The notes beneath the pieces are model-generated. The model searched no databases. It had not been told where the DNA came from and worked only from the letters and a program-made list of their open reading frames with translations. The translations under genes and the position numbers were made by a program. 64,000 bases of DNA from NCBI GenBank assembly GCA_033063855.1, contig CP093831.1, positions 23,436,001 to 23,500,000 on the forward strand, read 5' to 3'. Of this stretch, positions 46,118 to 57,479 are shown one piece after another. Numbering within the stretch: the first letter of the stretch is position 1; each line of letters begins with the position of its first letter. This DNA is from Smittia aterrima. Lineage: Eukaryota; Arthropoda; Insecta; Diptera; Chironomidae.

Positions 46118-47253
46118 CTATGATGCAGTTGGTTTTGTGATGTTTGATAACGTCTCCAGCAAATTCTCGTAATTGGATTTTAAACTTTTGTTTTCGTCTA
46201 GACATTTTAATATTTCTGCACTTTTCTCCATTCCGTTTCCGGCGCAATCAGTCTCAAGTTCTGCAATATCGTTTTTTAAGCTCTCGATCGCTGTCATCAG
46301 CTGAGTTATGTTCGTTGACATAGAGAAATTTTCAACTTCAAGTTTTTCCTTTTTCTTCTTTATTATCGCAGTTTCCTCGCTGAGCTCGTTAAATGCTGAG
46401 ATATCTTTTGAACATTCCTCAAGCGATTTATTAACATTTGTCTCGTTCGCTTTAAGATTAGTTTGAAAAATTGTGTTATTCTGATTACAGTTGGCAAGCT
46501 GCTCTTCAAGTTTGCTGAAGTTTTTCGTTACCTCTGTCAATGAGATCATCAAGTTCGAACTATTCGATTTTAAAACATTATTTTCATCAAGAACTTTCGT
46601 AAACTCTTGACGGCTGTTCGTCTTGATACCGTCGATTTCAATGTTTAAATTTTTGACAGTTGTCATCAATTGCAAGTGTTGTCACGAAAGTCTATCGTTG
46701 TCAATGTTGATGGCAAATCAATGTCGATAAAGATGAGCTGATTGTTCTTCACGTCTACTGTTTCTAATTTTAAATTTCTTACAAATAAATCAGCTGGCAA
46801 AGAAATGAATTTGTTCCAGAAAAGGTGGAGATGTTTTAATTCGATTAAATCCGCAAAAAGATCTTCTGGCAAAGTCGTCAAAGAAGTCATAAGGATAGCC
46901 ACTGTATGCACTGTCTTGCAGTTCGTAAAAACTTCGCGATTGATTCGTTTAACTAATTTGCCTTGGACATCGAAACGATCCAAGTGTTTAAAGAAATTGC
47001 AAGCTTTTGTTGGAGCTCGTACAGCCTCAACGTCTCGATGTATTAAAAACCATTTGACTTCGTCGTTTGTTTTAATCTCTGATGTGAAAGTTCCCTTAAC
47101 TGAGGTGACTGCAACATCATTTTCAAGGACTTTGAGTGTCATCACATTGCATATCTTCGTCACTCCAATTAATTGATACACACAATTCAGTTGTAGGCTC
47201 GCAACGTACACGACGAAAACAAAAATTATCAGAAAATATTTTAAGAGCTCCAT
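46118..47253 (-). pseudogene. LRR-family gene with frame broken at the LRR cap
   Basis: The 5' part (47253-46666) is open for 195 aa: signal peptide (MELLKYFLIIFVFVVYVASL), N-domain (FTSEIKTNDEVKWFLIHRDV), LRRs (LTTLPEDLFADLIELKHLHL), ending ...DFRDNTCN at TGA. The 3' part (46675-46118) is open in another frame and encodes a ~185-residue coil (DENNVLKSNSSNLMISL, EEQLANCNQNN) ending TKPTAS without a TM helix. The cap and start of the coil are missing at the join, so a deletion probably caused the shift. It could still produce a short secreted LRR protein; pseudogene seems more likely. Confidence 0.65.
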
Positions 47254-47820
47254 GTTCTTTGAGTAATAGCTCGAACAGTACTGAAGCTGCGAATGCAAAT
47301 CTCGCAAATTTAAACTCATTTGGATTATCTCATGCTGAAATGCTATTTATATTTAGTGACGCCGATTCTGTTTAAATTTTGAGATAAAGAAAGTGTGTGA
47401 ACTCAAGATTGTTCGGCAATTTGATACAAATAAAGAAATTTAAGTTAGATTAATTAACAAAGCCATACACGAACGTGTAAGAACATCTTCGTTATTCTTA
47501 TTCAGCATAATTTTGAGCTTCACTTCCGTGTCAGAACGTCTATAAACATCAGGACTGTTATCAAATTGGCACGGGTCGCGTTCTATAAACAATAATTTGA
47601 TTTCTCGGAAAAGTGTGCCGAGTCTATTTGTAGATCGAGCAATGTGACCTCTCTTGTTCGCCAATGCGAACTCGAAAGCTTACACAGGAATGTAAAAAAA
47701 ATTAGTCCACAAATTATCTTCGGCTATTTCTTTATTTGTGTGCAAATTGCCGAACAGTCCACTTAAGTTTCATATAAAACCTGATACTTTCCGATGAAAC
47801 AAATCATTCGAATTAGAAAA
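47254..47820. repeat. LRR-family promoter relic and duplicated spacer
   Basis: On the minus strand, AGCTTCAGT at ~47282 is the LRR initiator for the broken gene. From 47440 to 47790 the sequence is the partner of the duplicated segments at 44955-45560. A 74-codon frame (47664-47440, minus) has no recognisable family and starts at a non-ATG codon. Confidence 0.5.
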
Positions 47821-48449
47821 ATGTTGTTGAAAGTTGTACTTTTAGTTGTGTTATCAATTATTCAGACTCGTGGAGACGAATTTGGTTTCATTAAGCTAGG
47901 ATCTTACGAGGGTTTGTAGAGAAACGATAATAAAACACTAAACTCTCTTTTGAATAGAATTTTAAAAATTATTTTAATTCAGGCGACTCATGGACAAAGG
48001 AATATTACTTGCCGAAATATTTTAGGTCTTTTTGGGTCAACACGAGATCGATTTGCAAAGCTTATGGAATGGACGTACTATCGTTAGAAACTCTAGTTGA
48101 ACATGATGCATTCATAAGATTATGTAAAGCGAATGCTCATTTATTCGAACAATATACTCATATTGGTGCCATTGGATTAGTACCCAAAAGTCCTACAGAT
48201 TGGTATTGGATTACCTCAGGAAAACACATTGGCTATCCACTCCAATTTGCACCTGGTCAACCGGATCATTACTTGGGCAAACAAGATTGTTTAGCTCTTG
48301 AAAAAAGAGGAAATACATTTTATTTCGATGACACTCATTGCAACAACAGTGGATGCAATGAAACCTGTGAAATAAAGTTTATCTGTCAGAAGATAATATT
48401 CAGCGCTAATCAGAATGGTCAACCATCCGAAGAATCTCCCCAACCCTAA
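47821..48449 (+). CDS. Secreted C-type lectin
   Basis: Exons 47821-47911 and 47983-48449; 185 aa. Signal peptide MLLKVVLLVVLSIIQTRG, then one C-type lectin domain: CKAYGMDVLSLET (first Cys and the GM-L-LET motif), DWYWITSGK, PGQPDHYLGKQDCLAL, FYFDDTHC and KFICQ (last Cys). QPD in the long loop is the galactose-type calcium/sugar signature (family knowledge); the WND motif is not seen, so calcium binding is uncertain. Secreted insect lectins act in pathogen recognition or feeding. Only copy in the window. Confidence 0.85.
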
Positions 48450-48886
48450 GGACAACTGAATCAACCGTTACTCAAATAATTTTTATTCCAAATTAAATCT
48501 CAATAAGTAAATTATTCATTAATCTTGAAAGAAAATAAATCATTTATTGAAAAAGAAATTTCCCAGGTAACTGACTTAGATCTGCCTAATTATCTCAGTT
48601 TCAGAATGTTAGAGTCTTCGTATTAAATTACGCGACAAGAGATTGGCCACATTCTGAAGCAAAATACATCAGAAATGCTCAAAGTTAACTGAAGCTGCCA
48701 TTGTGAATTTCAAAAACTTAAATATTAAATTTCTTATCGAAAACTTTTAGGCTTTGCTAATTGTAAACACAGTCGCGTTATCTCATGCCGAGATGCTATT
48801 TACTCGGCTTTGGCTAAACCCATTTTATTTAAAATTCAAAATAACAAAACCGAAAGAATTTATTTCAGAAATATTTTTATTTACAA
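48450..48886. other. Spacer with LRR promoter relic
   Basis: No gene. On the minus strand GCAGCTTCAGTTAAC at ~48690 and the following sequence up to ~48800 resemble the 5' flank of LRR genes, but no LRR coding sequence follows: the NRF gene occupies the space. Probably the remnant of a lost LRR copy. Confidence 0.4.
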
Positions 48887-50945
48887 TCATAATTTAGAAT
48901 CGTTTTCCGATAAGTTTCTTGTTCCCTGAAGATTGTAGACTTTCTTTTCGGGACGGTTCATGCAATAGTCATATACAAGCGAGAAAGGCGCTTCGACTGC
49001 CAAGTAGAAGAAAACTGATAATATTAAAGTTCCAAGGAAATCGCCAAGAAACTTTTGGAACTGAAAATGAAAGAAATTTTATAAAAGTAATCAAATCGTT
49101 CTCTCGAATCGTTCACTTACAAAAAGAAAATTGTCCAAATTGTAAGCATGAGTCTCGATCGAAAGAGTCCAGCGTTGATATACTACACTGATAAGGTACA
49201 TGGCAAGCGTCAATCTTGATATCGGTTGCCATTCTGGAAGTGAGAGCAGCCAGCGGATGGGGCCACCACTTTTGAGTTTGTGACAAGCAAAAATGATCCA
49301 GGAGACTCCAATTGACCAAACAAATGCTGAACTTCCTTTAATGATTGAACTCTCTGCATTTGTAAGATTATAGTTTAAAGTTCGAGTTGCTGGGAACTGC
49401 GCAGCTATTACAAGAGTAACTGCTATGAGAGCAACAATCCAAAGAAATCGAACAAGATGTTTATTCATCTTAATCTCTCTTTCTCTTGATTGAAAGATTA
49501 TGAATCCAAGAAACATTCCCATGAACCAAGGTGCCATCCTTGTATGAGTTGGAGTGTCAAGATTTACAAATGCGACATTGCTAGTTTGTATACCGGATCT
49601 GAAGTGAAGATCCAAGCAAACTCTAATTTGGTTCAGCGAAGTTGCAATCGCGATTGTTGGTAAAGTCCACACAAATTTCCATCCAAGCTTAAGAACTGGA
49701 TAAATCAGAAGTGGTGAGATGAGAAAAAGTTGAAAATCAACTGACAAATACCAAGAATGAGCCAAGCAAAACCTTTTAGGATTCCAATAATTTTGAATGT
49801 GAAGTAACATTGCCCACCAACTTTCACGACAAGTATTAAGATCTTCAAAGTCACGAAAGGTTTTGTTGCTATGTTGAAGTATCGATGTAGAGACGAAGAC
49901 TATCGCTGCAAGCAGTGGAGTGTATCTCACGTAACGGTCAAGAATTGCTTTCCAAGCATTGAATTCCTTTTTATGGAAAGAATCAAGAAGTTTCATGGCG
50001 CAGAGCAAACCACCAATCAATAAGAAAGTGTCAACAGAATATGTTCCAGATGCAAAAATGCCAGCAAATGGCCAATTTCCTTCTGGTCGATCAACAGCGG
50101 CGGTTATCAAGTTAATTGATGGAATATAAAAGCTTATCATCATTCGATGTCCATAGACAATTGCAGCGCAAGAGAAAACTTTAAGACCATTAAGGCAGCT
50201 GATGACCTTCGAAGATGGCTTTCGATTAATTTTGAAGAGATTTTTACCATTCGTGTAAACAGAGAACGCAATCAAAAGCTTTTGGGGCACTTCCTCCGAG
50301 ATTCGACGTAAAAGTAAATCGAAAGCTGTGCTTGCAAACATGAGAATGACGATTAAAGTTGTCACAGATCTGAAATCGAAAGACAGTTGTTCAAACATTC
50401 ACAATTTGTTTCAGACATTTTCTCACATTACTGCGATATCAAACTCATCCAGTGGCAACGACCTCGTGCGACATTTAACTCCATCAACATTTAAACCAAC
50501 TGGGATCAAAAGTTGATTGAAAAAAGCCAGAACTTTGTCCGTTGAGCAAGTCTCAGGAATGCAAACTGCATTTGTTAATTCGCTGCCATTCCAATTCACT
50601 AAACAGTACTGGCCATCGATTGTGTCAACGTCTTTAGTTGTTTTTGTAAAGTTCAAACATTGATTCAAGTTTCCGTAGCTCAATGTGTTTCCATCTAAAT
50701 ATCCTGAGTTGATCTTCCCCCACGAATCAAAAACTAGCGAAGAAAGAGTTGTCGCTTAGACCTAAAGTTTATTTAATGCAAACTTATTTAGGTTACTTAC
50801 GCTCTAATGCCCAAAGCTCTTGTTCATTAAATGCTTTAGTAAAAGCTTCTAATTGCTGATCACATTTGACATCGTCGTGAGATGAAAAAACTTCTTCCAA
50901 GGTCACAATAAAAAATAAAATTACCAAAATAGTTTTTCGAGACAT
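48887..50945 (-). CDS. NRF-6-like membrane acyltransferase, copy 2
   Basis: Exons (minus): 50945-50801, 50733-50427, 50369-49121, 49060-48887; 624 aa. Same architecture as copy 1. Signal peptide (MSRKTILVILFFIVTLEEVF), NRF domain (GQYCLVNWNGSELTNAVCIP), membrane acyltransferase core (LNGLKVFSCAAIVYGHRM, CLAHSWYLSVDFQLFLISP). The last exon runs six codons further (SENDSKL) than in copy 1. Near-identical C-terminal third to copy 1 suggests recent duplication or gene conversion. Intact; divergent from F-box E. Confidence 0.88.
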
Positions 50946-51388
50946 CTTCACTCAACGAAGAATAAGACTGAAATTGTGCAATATTTTTTCACCGCACTTG
51001 GCAAATACAATTTAACAAGTGAAAATACAATCATATGTTTTAACTGCGAAATCTCACACGTTCCAGGAGAAGATCAAATTTTCCTGCTCTTTTGCAAAAA
51101 AGGGAGCTGCATTAAACAACTCGGGAGTAGATAAATGCAAATAACTTCTTCTTTATTACGCTTTTACATTCTTCCTTGAATTATAAAAGATAAAAGTATC
51201 GAAAAAGTTAATTTTTCAAACTCAAAATATAAAAGTTTCGAATGAGCTGATTTTTAACGACTTTTAAAACTTCAAAGTGATTCCTTCTTCTTGTTTTTTC
51301 AACCGATTCAATCTAAAACGATTTACCGCGTGCGAAAAAGTTACATTCAATATTTCTCGAGTCTAAAAACAACGTGAAAGGAATTAAA
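50946..51388. promoter_or_regulatory. Divergent spacer between NRF copy 2 and F-box E
   Basis: Copy of the spacer at 42302-42728, with small indels and an extra short duplicated stretch near 51185-51240. Holds both promoters; no gene. Confidence 0.6.
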
Positions 51389-52977
51389 ATGATCGAAGAA
51401 CAAGGAATTCAGTTGAATGATCTCCCGAGTGAGATGATAGCAAAGGTATTCGAGCATTTAGATGTCAAAACTTTGTTGGATTCTTCGCTTGTTTGCAAAA
51501 GGTAAATTTTTTGATTTTCTCTTTCATATTTGTTTCTTTATGATTCTAAACCAATTTACAGATGGAATGAAGTCATCGCACAGGACGTTACTATCATGAA
51601 GAAGATCAAGTTTCACTTGAATGTTCTTCCATCAGATAATCAGATGCTGCCAGAGCAGATCACTCGTAGCTACCAGACGATCAAGATAAGTGGAAAGTCT
51701 AAGAGCAAAGACGAATGGCAAATGATATTGATGGCATTGAAGAAGAACTCGCACTTGCAAAATCTGGAGATCAACAATTGCATAATTAAAAAGAAAGACA
51801 CGAAATATTTCAACAAATTGCTTGCGTCGATGACTAAACTCAAGACTTTAACCGTTTTGGATTCGAAGTCAAAATCGCTCGATCTCACTCAACTTAATAG
51901 CCTGAAAAAGTTGACACTGGTTAGTCATATTGTCGTAAGTCAAATTATTTAAAATGATTATTGAGCTCCTCTTCATTTTTTTTATTCTAGATTTTGAAGT
52001 TTCCGGAATCAGCTCAGTTAACAAGCTTACACTTGTATGGATTAGATGACTTCAAACCTTCTGAATTGATCTCATTTCTGGCCGATCAGAATAGTCTCGA
52101 GAATCTATCAATTGAAAAATGCAAAGCTATACACTCACTCATCAATTTGGAGAAGTTACAAGCGATTCAGTTTCCTATAAAGAAACTTTCAATCTGCAAA
52201 TATGATTGGTTAGGCTCCGAAAACAACTTATTGCTTTTCATGAGCAAATTTGCGAATTCATTGGAGCAGATTCAGACCGCAGATGCATTCCCAGCTTCAA
52301 TGTACGAGATGATCTTCAACGAATACCGAAAGCTGATTGTATTGAAAGTGTGCATCCATGACGCTCCTAATGATATTGCCTTTTATCAAAATCTTCGTCC
52401 AAACTTGTCAATTAAAAACTTCATAACTCATTGCGGCATGGATGACTTGACTTCTATCAAAGGTTTCGTCGGCCTGCTTCCTAATCTGCAAACACTGGAT
52501 CTTAGCTATTTAAATCTTTCAAAGGAGCTAATGATGAGCATCGCCAGTAATCTCACTCATCTAAAGGTTCTTAAAGTTGACGGAATTTCCGATCAAACAT
52601 TTGAAGGAGTGGAGATTCCAAGCTTGCAAATGATCACAATCAAGATGCTCGATCGTATCAAACAAAAACATTGGAAGCAAATCGTCAGAGCTATGCCAAA
52701 CATCGTGGGACTCGAAGTAGAAGATTTTCGTAAAGATGAAATCTCAAATATCAAAATTGTCAAAATCATTACTGAAGGTTGGGCTCAACTGATTTACGTC
52801 AAGTTTGGAGATAGATTTAAGGCTTCAAAAGAAATGTTCGAACTGTTGCTGTCTAACTGCAAGGGCTTGGAACTTGTAGAAATCTTTGAGAGTGCCTTTC
52901 AGTCGATCTCCGAAAAAGAAGAAATCTTGCGGCAAGCCAAACAAGTTGGTATCAGTTTCATTATTAATAAGTCTTAG
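51389..52977 (+). CDS. F-box / LRR protein, copy E
   Basis: Exons 51389-51501, 51562-51934, 51991-52977; 490 aa. F-box IQLNDLPSEMIAKVFEHLDV, SLVCKR/WNEVIAQD. Exon 2 is the shortest of the five copies (lacks the LFLLHTL segment and part of the CCS region). LRRs as in B (LPNLQTLDLSYLNLSKELMM). Intact; its C-terminus ISFIINKS equals copy A. Confidence 0.85.
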
Positions 52978-53099
52978 AAAAATGTTAGTTTAGTTGATGA
53001 AAAGTTGTTCCGATAAGATTGTTCCCAAAGATATTGTTATGTGAAAACGAGCGAGTTTAGCTCACAATTAAAACTCAAATAAAAAGCTTTTTATATTTC

Positions 53100-53215
53100 T
53101 CATTTAATTGAATGTTTTATGCGTTTTCAATCAAATTCCTAATGCTGACTGCATTTTTTGTTTTCATCTAGAACTTTTAGCTACTCAGAACTTTTCTCCA
53201 TTTCATTGGCTTTGA
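53100..53215 (-). pseudogene. Relic of an LRR gene 3' end
   Basis: Minus-strand scraps of the shared LRR tail (GTCAGCATTAGGAATTTGAT, ATTGAAAACGCATAAAACAT) and coil (ENNK/MEKSSE-type), convergent with F-box E at the spacing seen in other blocks. Too degraded to translate. Confidence 0.55.
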
Positions 53216-53238
53216 TATCAGTTTTTAATTCTTTTTAT

Positions 53239-55283
53239 TTACAATCCTAATTTACAATTGTTTTCCGAGAAGTTTCTTGTTCCCTGAAGATTGTAGACTT
53301 TCTTTTCAGGACGATTCATGCAATAGTCATATACAAGCGAGAAAGGTGCTTCGACTGCCAAGTAGAAGAAAATTGATAACATTAAAGTCCCAAGCAAATC
53401 GCCAAGAAACTTTTGGAACTGAAATGAAAGAAATTTTAAATAAAACTAAAACGATTCAAAACTTCACTTACAAAGAGAAAGTTGTCCAAATTATAAGCAT
53501 GAGTCTCGATCGAAACAGTCCAGCGCTGATAAACTGCACTGATAAGGTAAATGGCAAGCGTCAATCTTGATATCGGTTGCCATTCTGGAAGTGAGAGCAG
53601 CCAATGGATGGGGCCTCCACTTTTGAGTTTGTGACAAGCAAAAATGATCCAGGAGACTCCAACTGACCAAACAAGTGGAGAAATTCCTTTAATGATTGAA
53701 CTCTCTGCATTTGTAAGATCATAGTTTAAAGTTCGAGTTGCTGGGAACTGCGCAGCTATTACAAGAGTAACTGCTATGAGAGCAACAATCCAAAGAAATC
53801 GAACAAGATGTTTATTCATCTTAATCTCCCTTTCTCTTGATTGAAAGATAATGAATCCAAGAAACATTCCCATGAACCAAGGCGCCATCCTTATGTGAGT
53901 TGGAGCGTCAAGATTTACAAATGCGACATTGCTAGTTTGTATGCCAGATCTGAAGTGAAGATCCAAGCAAACTCTAATTCGGTTTAGCGAAGTTGCAATC
54001 GCGATTGTTGGTAAAGTCCACACAAATTTCCATCCAAGCTTCAGAGCTGGATACATCAGAAGTGGCGAGAAAAGTTGAAAATCAGCAGACAAATACCAAG
54101 AATGAGAACCACATAACCTTTTAGGATCCCAATATCCCAATAGTTCTGAATGTGAAGTAACATTGCTCACCAGTTTTCGCGGCAAGTATTAAGATCTTCA
54201 AAGTCACGAAAGGTTTTGTTGCTATGTTGAAGTATCGAAGTAAAGATAAACATTATCGCTGCAAGTACTGGAGTGTATCTCACGTAACGGTCAAGAATTG
54301 CTTTCCAAGCATTGAATTTCTTTTTATGGAAAGAATCGAGAAGTTTCATGGCGGAGAGCAAACCACCAATCAATAAGAAGGTGTCAACAGAATATGTTCC
54401 AGATGCGAAAATGCCAACAAATGGCCAATTTCCTTCTGGTCGATCAACAGCGGCGGTTATCAAGTTTTTTGATGGTACAAGAAAACTTAACATCATTCGA
54501 TGTCCATAGACAATTGCAGCGCAAGAGAAAACTTTAAGACCATTAAGGCAGCTGATGACCTTCAAAGATGGCTTTCGATTAATTTTGAAGAGATTTTTAC
54601 CATTCGTGTAAACAGAGAACGCAATCAAAAGCTTTTGTGGCCCATCCTCCGAGATTCGACGTTTAAATAGATCGAAAGCTGTGCTTGCAAACATGAGAAT
54701 GACGATTAAAGTTGTCACAGATCTGAAATCGAAAGACAGTTGTTCAAACATTCACAATTTGTTTCAGACATTTTCTCACATTACTGCGATATCAAACTCA
54801 TCCAGTGGCAACGACCTCGTGCGACATTTTGCCACATCAACATTTAAACCAATTGGGCTCAAAAGTTGATTGAAAAAATTCTGAACTATGTCCGTTGAGC
54901 AAATCTCAGGAATGCAAACTGCATTTGTTAATTCGCTGCCATTCCAATTCACTAAACAGTACTGGCCATTGATTGTGCCAACGTCTTTAGTTGTTTTTGT
55001 AAAGTTCAAACATTGATTCATGTTTCCGTAGATGAATTTGTTTCCATCTAAATATCCTGAGTTGATTTTCCCCCACGAATCAAAAACTAGCGAAGAAAGA
55101 GTTGTCGCTTAGACCTAAAGTTTATTTAAGTTACTTACGCTCTAATGCCCAAAGCTCTTGTTCCTTAAATGCTTTAGTGAAAGCTTCCAATTGTTGGTCA
55201 CATTTGACATCGTCGTGAGATGAAAAAACTTCTTTCAAGGTCACAATAAAGAATAAAATTATTAAAACTGTTTTTTGAGACAT
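53239..55283 (-). pseudogene. NRF-6-like acyltransferase, copy 3, disrupted
   Basis: Exons at the expected places (55283-55139, 55086-54780, 54722-53472, 53418-53239), but the main exon is broken. Where copy 2 has ...CRESWWAMLLHIQNYW, this copy has TGG to TGA (at about 54168) and, 27-30 bp on, an 8 bp tandem duplication (TATTGGGA twice, ~54128-54143) that shifts the frame. Two codons are also missing in QLF(LI)SPLL. The rest is open and close to copies 1 and 2, so inactivation is recent. Confidence 0.85.
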
Positions 55284-55594
55284 ATCCAATCGAAACAAAA
55301 TGTATTAAGAGACTAAGATAAAATGGAGCCAGTCATATTGGTTTCCTGCATTTGGCTAAAATTATTTGCACAAATAAAAATACATTCATGTGTTGAAATT
55401 CGCAATTTCATATTGCGAGTTCGTTGCAAGTTGTAGTTCTTTTGTCTTAATACTGAAAGTATTACTTCCGCAATTGGTTACTTTCGAGCAATGCGAAACC
55501 GACTCAAAATATTATTTGATGAAGCAGTCTGCTCAGAGATTGATGTAAAATGGATTGTCAATTCTTCTGTAGTTCTAGCTCTTGGAGTTGGTTT

Positions 55595-55795
55595 ACGCAG
55601 CTTATGACCATCGAAGATAGCTTTCGATTGATTTTGTGGAGATTTTTCTCATTTGTGTAAGCAGAGAATGCAATCAGAAGCTTGTAGAGCTCTTCATTTG
55701 AAAATTCACGAATAAATAGATCGAAAGTTGTGCCTGCAAGTATGAGACTTCTGATTAAAGAAGAAACAGTTCTGACTGTTGTTCAAATATTGAGT
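55595..55795 (-). pseudogene. Fragment of a fourth NRF-6-like gene
   Basis: Minus strand, ~200 bp matching the start of the main NRF exon (LYKLLIAFSAYTNEKNLHKI, NRKLSSMVIS-CVN). More diverged than the other copies and not connected to any NRF domain or membrane region. Older remnant. Confidence 0.7.
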
Positions 55796-55970
55796 AGGGG
55801 GACCAGTCCTGAGCTCGCGAATATTCTCTCAGCACTTAAATATTTTTTGAGTTTTACTCGAAGGTGAAAATAAGCTCATCAACTATCAAACTCTCTTGAG
55901 CGGCCGGGGATTTTTTGTTTTATTTGTCATCTTTTAAATCATTATGTGAAAAAAATGTTTTTAATTACAA

Positions 55971-57479
55971 TCAAGGTTCCAAAGATAAATTGCATTTGCT
56001 GATGATAGTTTCCTCGAAAATCTTCTTCGATGATTCTGGGAAAGTCATGTTGATGCAGACGTTGTTGGTAAAATTTGCCGATTTGATTAAACTGAGAGAA
56101 GTCAAAATGTTGTTGCTAATAAATTCCAATTTGTTTCCGCTGAGATTCAATATTTCAAGATCGATAATAGGTTTGAATATTTCCGTGGTCACTGTGACCA
56201 GCAAGTTGCTCTCTAGATTTAGTTCTCGAAGAAATCCAAGGTTATCGAAGGCGCCGACTTCAAGTTTTTCAATTTGGTTCTTTGACAAGTCAAGCTCCTT
56301 TAACGTCTCAGCTACAGCCGCGAATACATTCACCGGAATCTCCTGGATTTTGTTTCCTTTTAATTTCAACACTTGCAAGAAATTAAATCCACTCAAAAAT
56401 GAATTCCCAATGTCGAAGAGTCCTGAATCAGTGACAACCAGATGCAAAAGATCCGGAAGCACTTCACCCAAATTTTTCGGCAGGAACAAAGTTTGTTGCT
56501 TGTCAACAAATAAATATTCTAAATCTTTTGGATTCATAAATCCCTCGGATTCTTTGAAGAAATTTTCAATTCTCGTGTTATGGAATTCAACTTTGAAGTC
56601 AAGGGCAATGCAAGCGCTCTCGAATGTTTCTGATTTGCAAGTTAAAGAAACTTTGTGTTGGCTTTTGCTGATAACATCGCTCGAAGCACAAGAACGGAGA
56701 GCTTTAGATGAAACCAACATTGACTTAGTTGCTGCTTTCAAATTTCCATCAGCCGAGTCGAATGACAATTTACATGAATCCAATTCCTCATTCGAATATT
56801 TTAATTTATCCTTGAGCGTTTCCAATTCATCTCCGGCAAGAAGTTCTTTCAGATTTTCCGGGTCCAAACATTTTGCTTTAGTGCTGTCGGTAATTAAATA
56901 ACTGCATCCGATATCTTCGAAGAAAAAGGAAATTTCCGGGTGACGCTGAGTTATTCTCGTGTCCATAATTTTTAATTTTATGTTGTGACTGAAGTCAACG
57001 ACGCGTAATTTTGGATTGAAGTCAAATAAATTGTCAGGAACAACTTGGATCTCATTTCTTTGTAAAAGGAGAATCTCGAGATCTGGAAATGGTTTTATGT
57101 CCGATTGACGAATTGACAGCAACTGAGAATTTAAAATTTTAATCTTTCGTAGCTGTGGTAGAAACTTTTCTAATCCTCGTGGAAGGGAGTGCATTTCTTG
57201 GTTCGTAACAACAAATTCTGTGATGTTTTTGCCATCAAATCTTTCAACAACCAAATCGTTAATTGTCGGTCTATCGGTGAACGGCACGTAAATAGAATTT
57301 ACAACGCAAGTTGTCAAGCCATTGCCCAATTCAGTTCCATCAGGGCTCGCAGTGTCACATTTAATGTGAAAGCAGTCAATTGCAGATAGCGCAGCGAACA
57401 AAAATAACACGACGAGCCTGCTAATCAGAATTAATTTTATTTTTGTTGACACTAAAAATAATTTGTTATCAAACCTCAT
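55971..57479 (-). CDS. Secreted two-block leucine-rich repeat protein
   Basis: Single exon, 502 aa from the ATG at 57479 (the frame is open nine codons further but without an ATG). Signal peptide (LILISRLVVLFLFAALSA), then LRR block 1 (residues ~50-180: LPQLRKIKILNSQLLSI, FPDLEILLLQRNEIQVVPDN) ending in a Cys cap (DIGCSYLI...KAKC). A ~70-residue helical spacer follows (NLKELLAGDELETLKDKLKY). LRR block 2 is at residues ~300-490 (LQVLKLKGNKIQEIPVNVFA, LKELDLSKNQIEKLEVGAFD), closed by NVCINMTFPESSKK. No TM helix or TIR domain, so not a Toll receptor. The cap resembles that of the LRR-coiled-coil family. A TCAGT initiator lies at 57505-57509 (minus), 28 bp before the ATG. Confidence 0.82.
   Translation of the reverse strand: MRFDNKLFLVSTKIKLILISRLVVLFLFAALSAIDCFHIKCDTASPDGTELGNGLTTCVVNSIYVPFTDRPTINDLVVERFDGKNITEFVVTNQEMHSLPRGLEKFLPQLRKIKILNSQLLSIRQSDIKPFPDLEILLLQRNEIQVVPDNLFDFNPKLRVVDFSHNIKLKIMDTRITQRHPEISFFFEDIGCSYLITDSTKAKCLDPENLKELLAGDELETLKDKLKYSNEELDSCKLSFDSADGNLKAATKSMLVSSKALRSCASSDVISKSQHKVSLTCKSETFESACIALDFKVEFHNTRIENFFKESEGFMNPKDLEYLFVDKQQTLFLPKNLGEVLPDLLHLVVTDSGLFDIGNSFLSGFNFLQVLKLKGNKIQEIPVNVFAAVAETLKELDLSKNQIEKLEVGAFDNLGFLRELNLESNLLVTVTTEIFKPIIDLEILNLSGNKLEFISNNILTSLSLIKSANFTNNVCINMTFPESSKKIFEETIISKCNLSLEP

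Noticed and set aside
55915..56901. 328-codon plus-strand ORF
   Set aside because: Antisense shadow of the secreted LRR gene; composition and lack of family features argue against coding.
55971..57479. Toll-like receptor
   Set aside because: No transmembrane helix and no TIR domain follow; frame ends at ...CNLSLEP.
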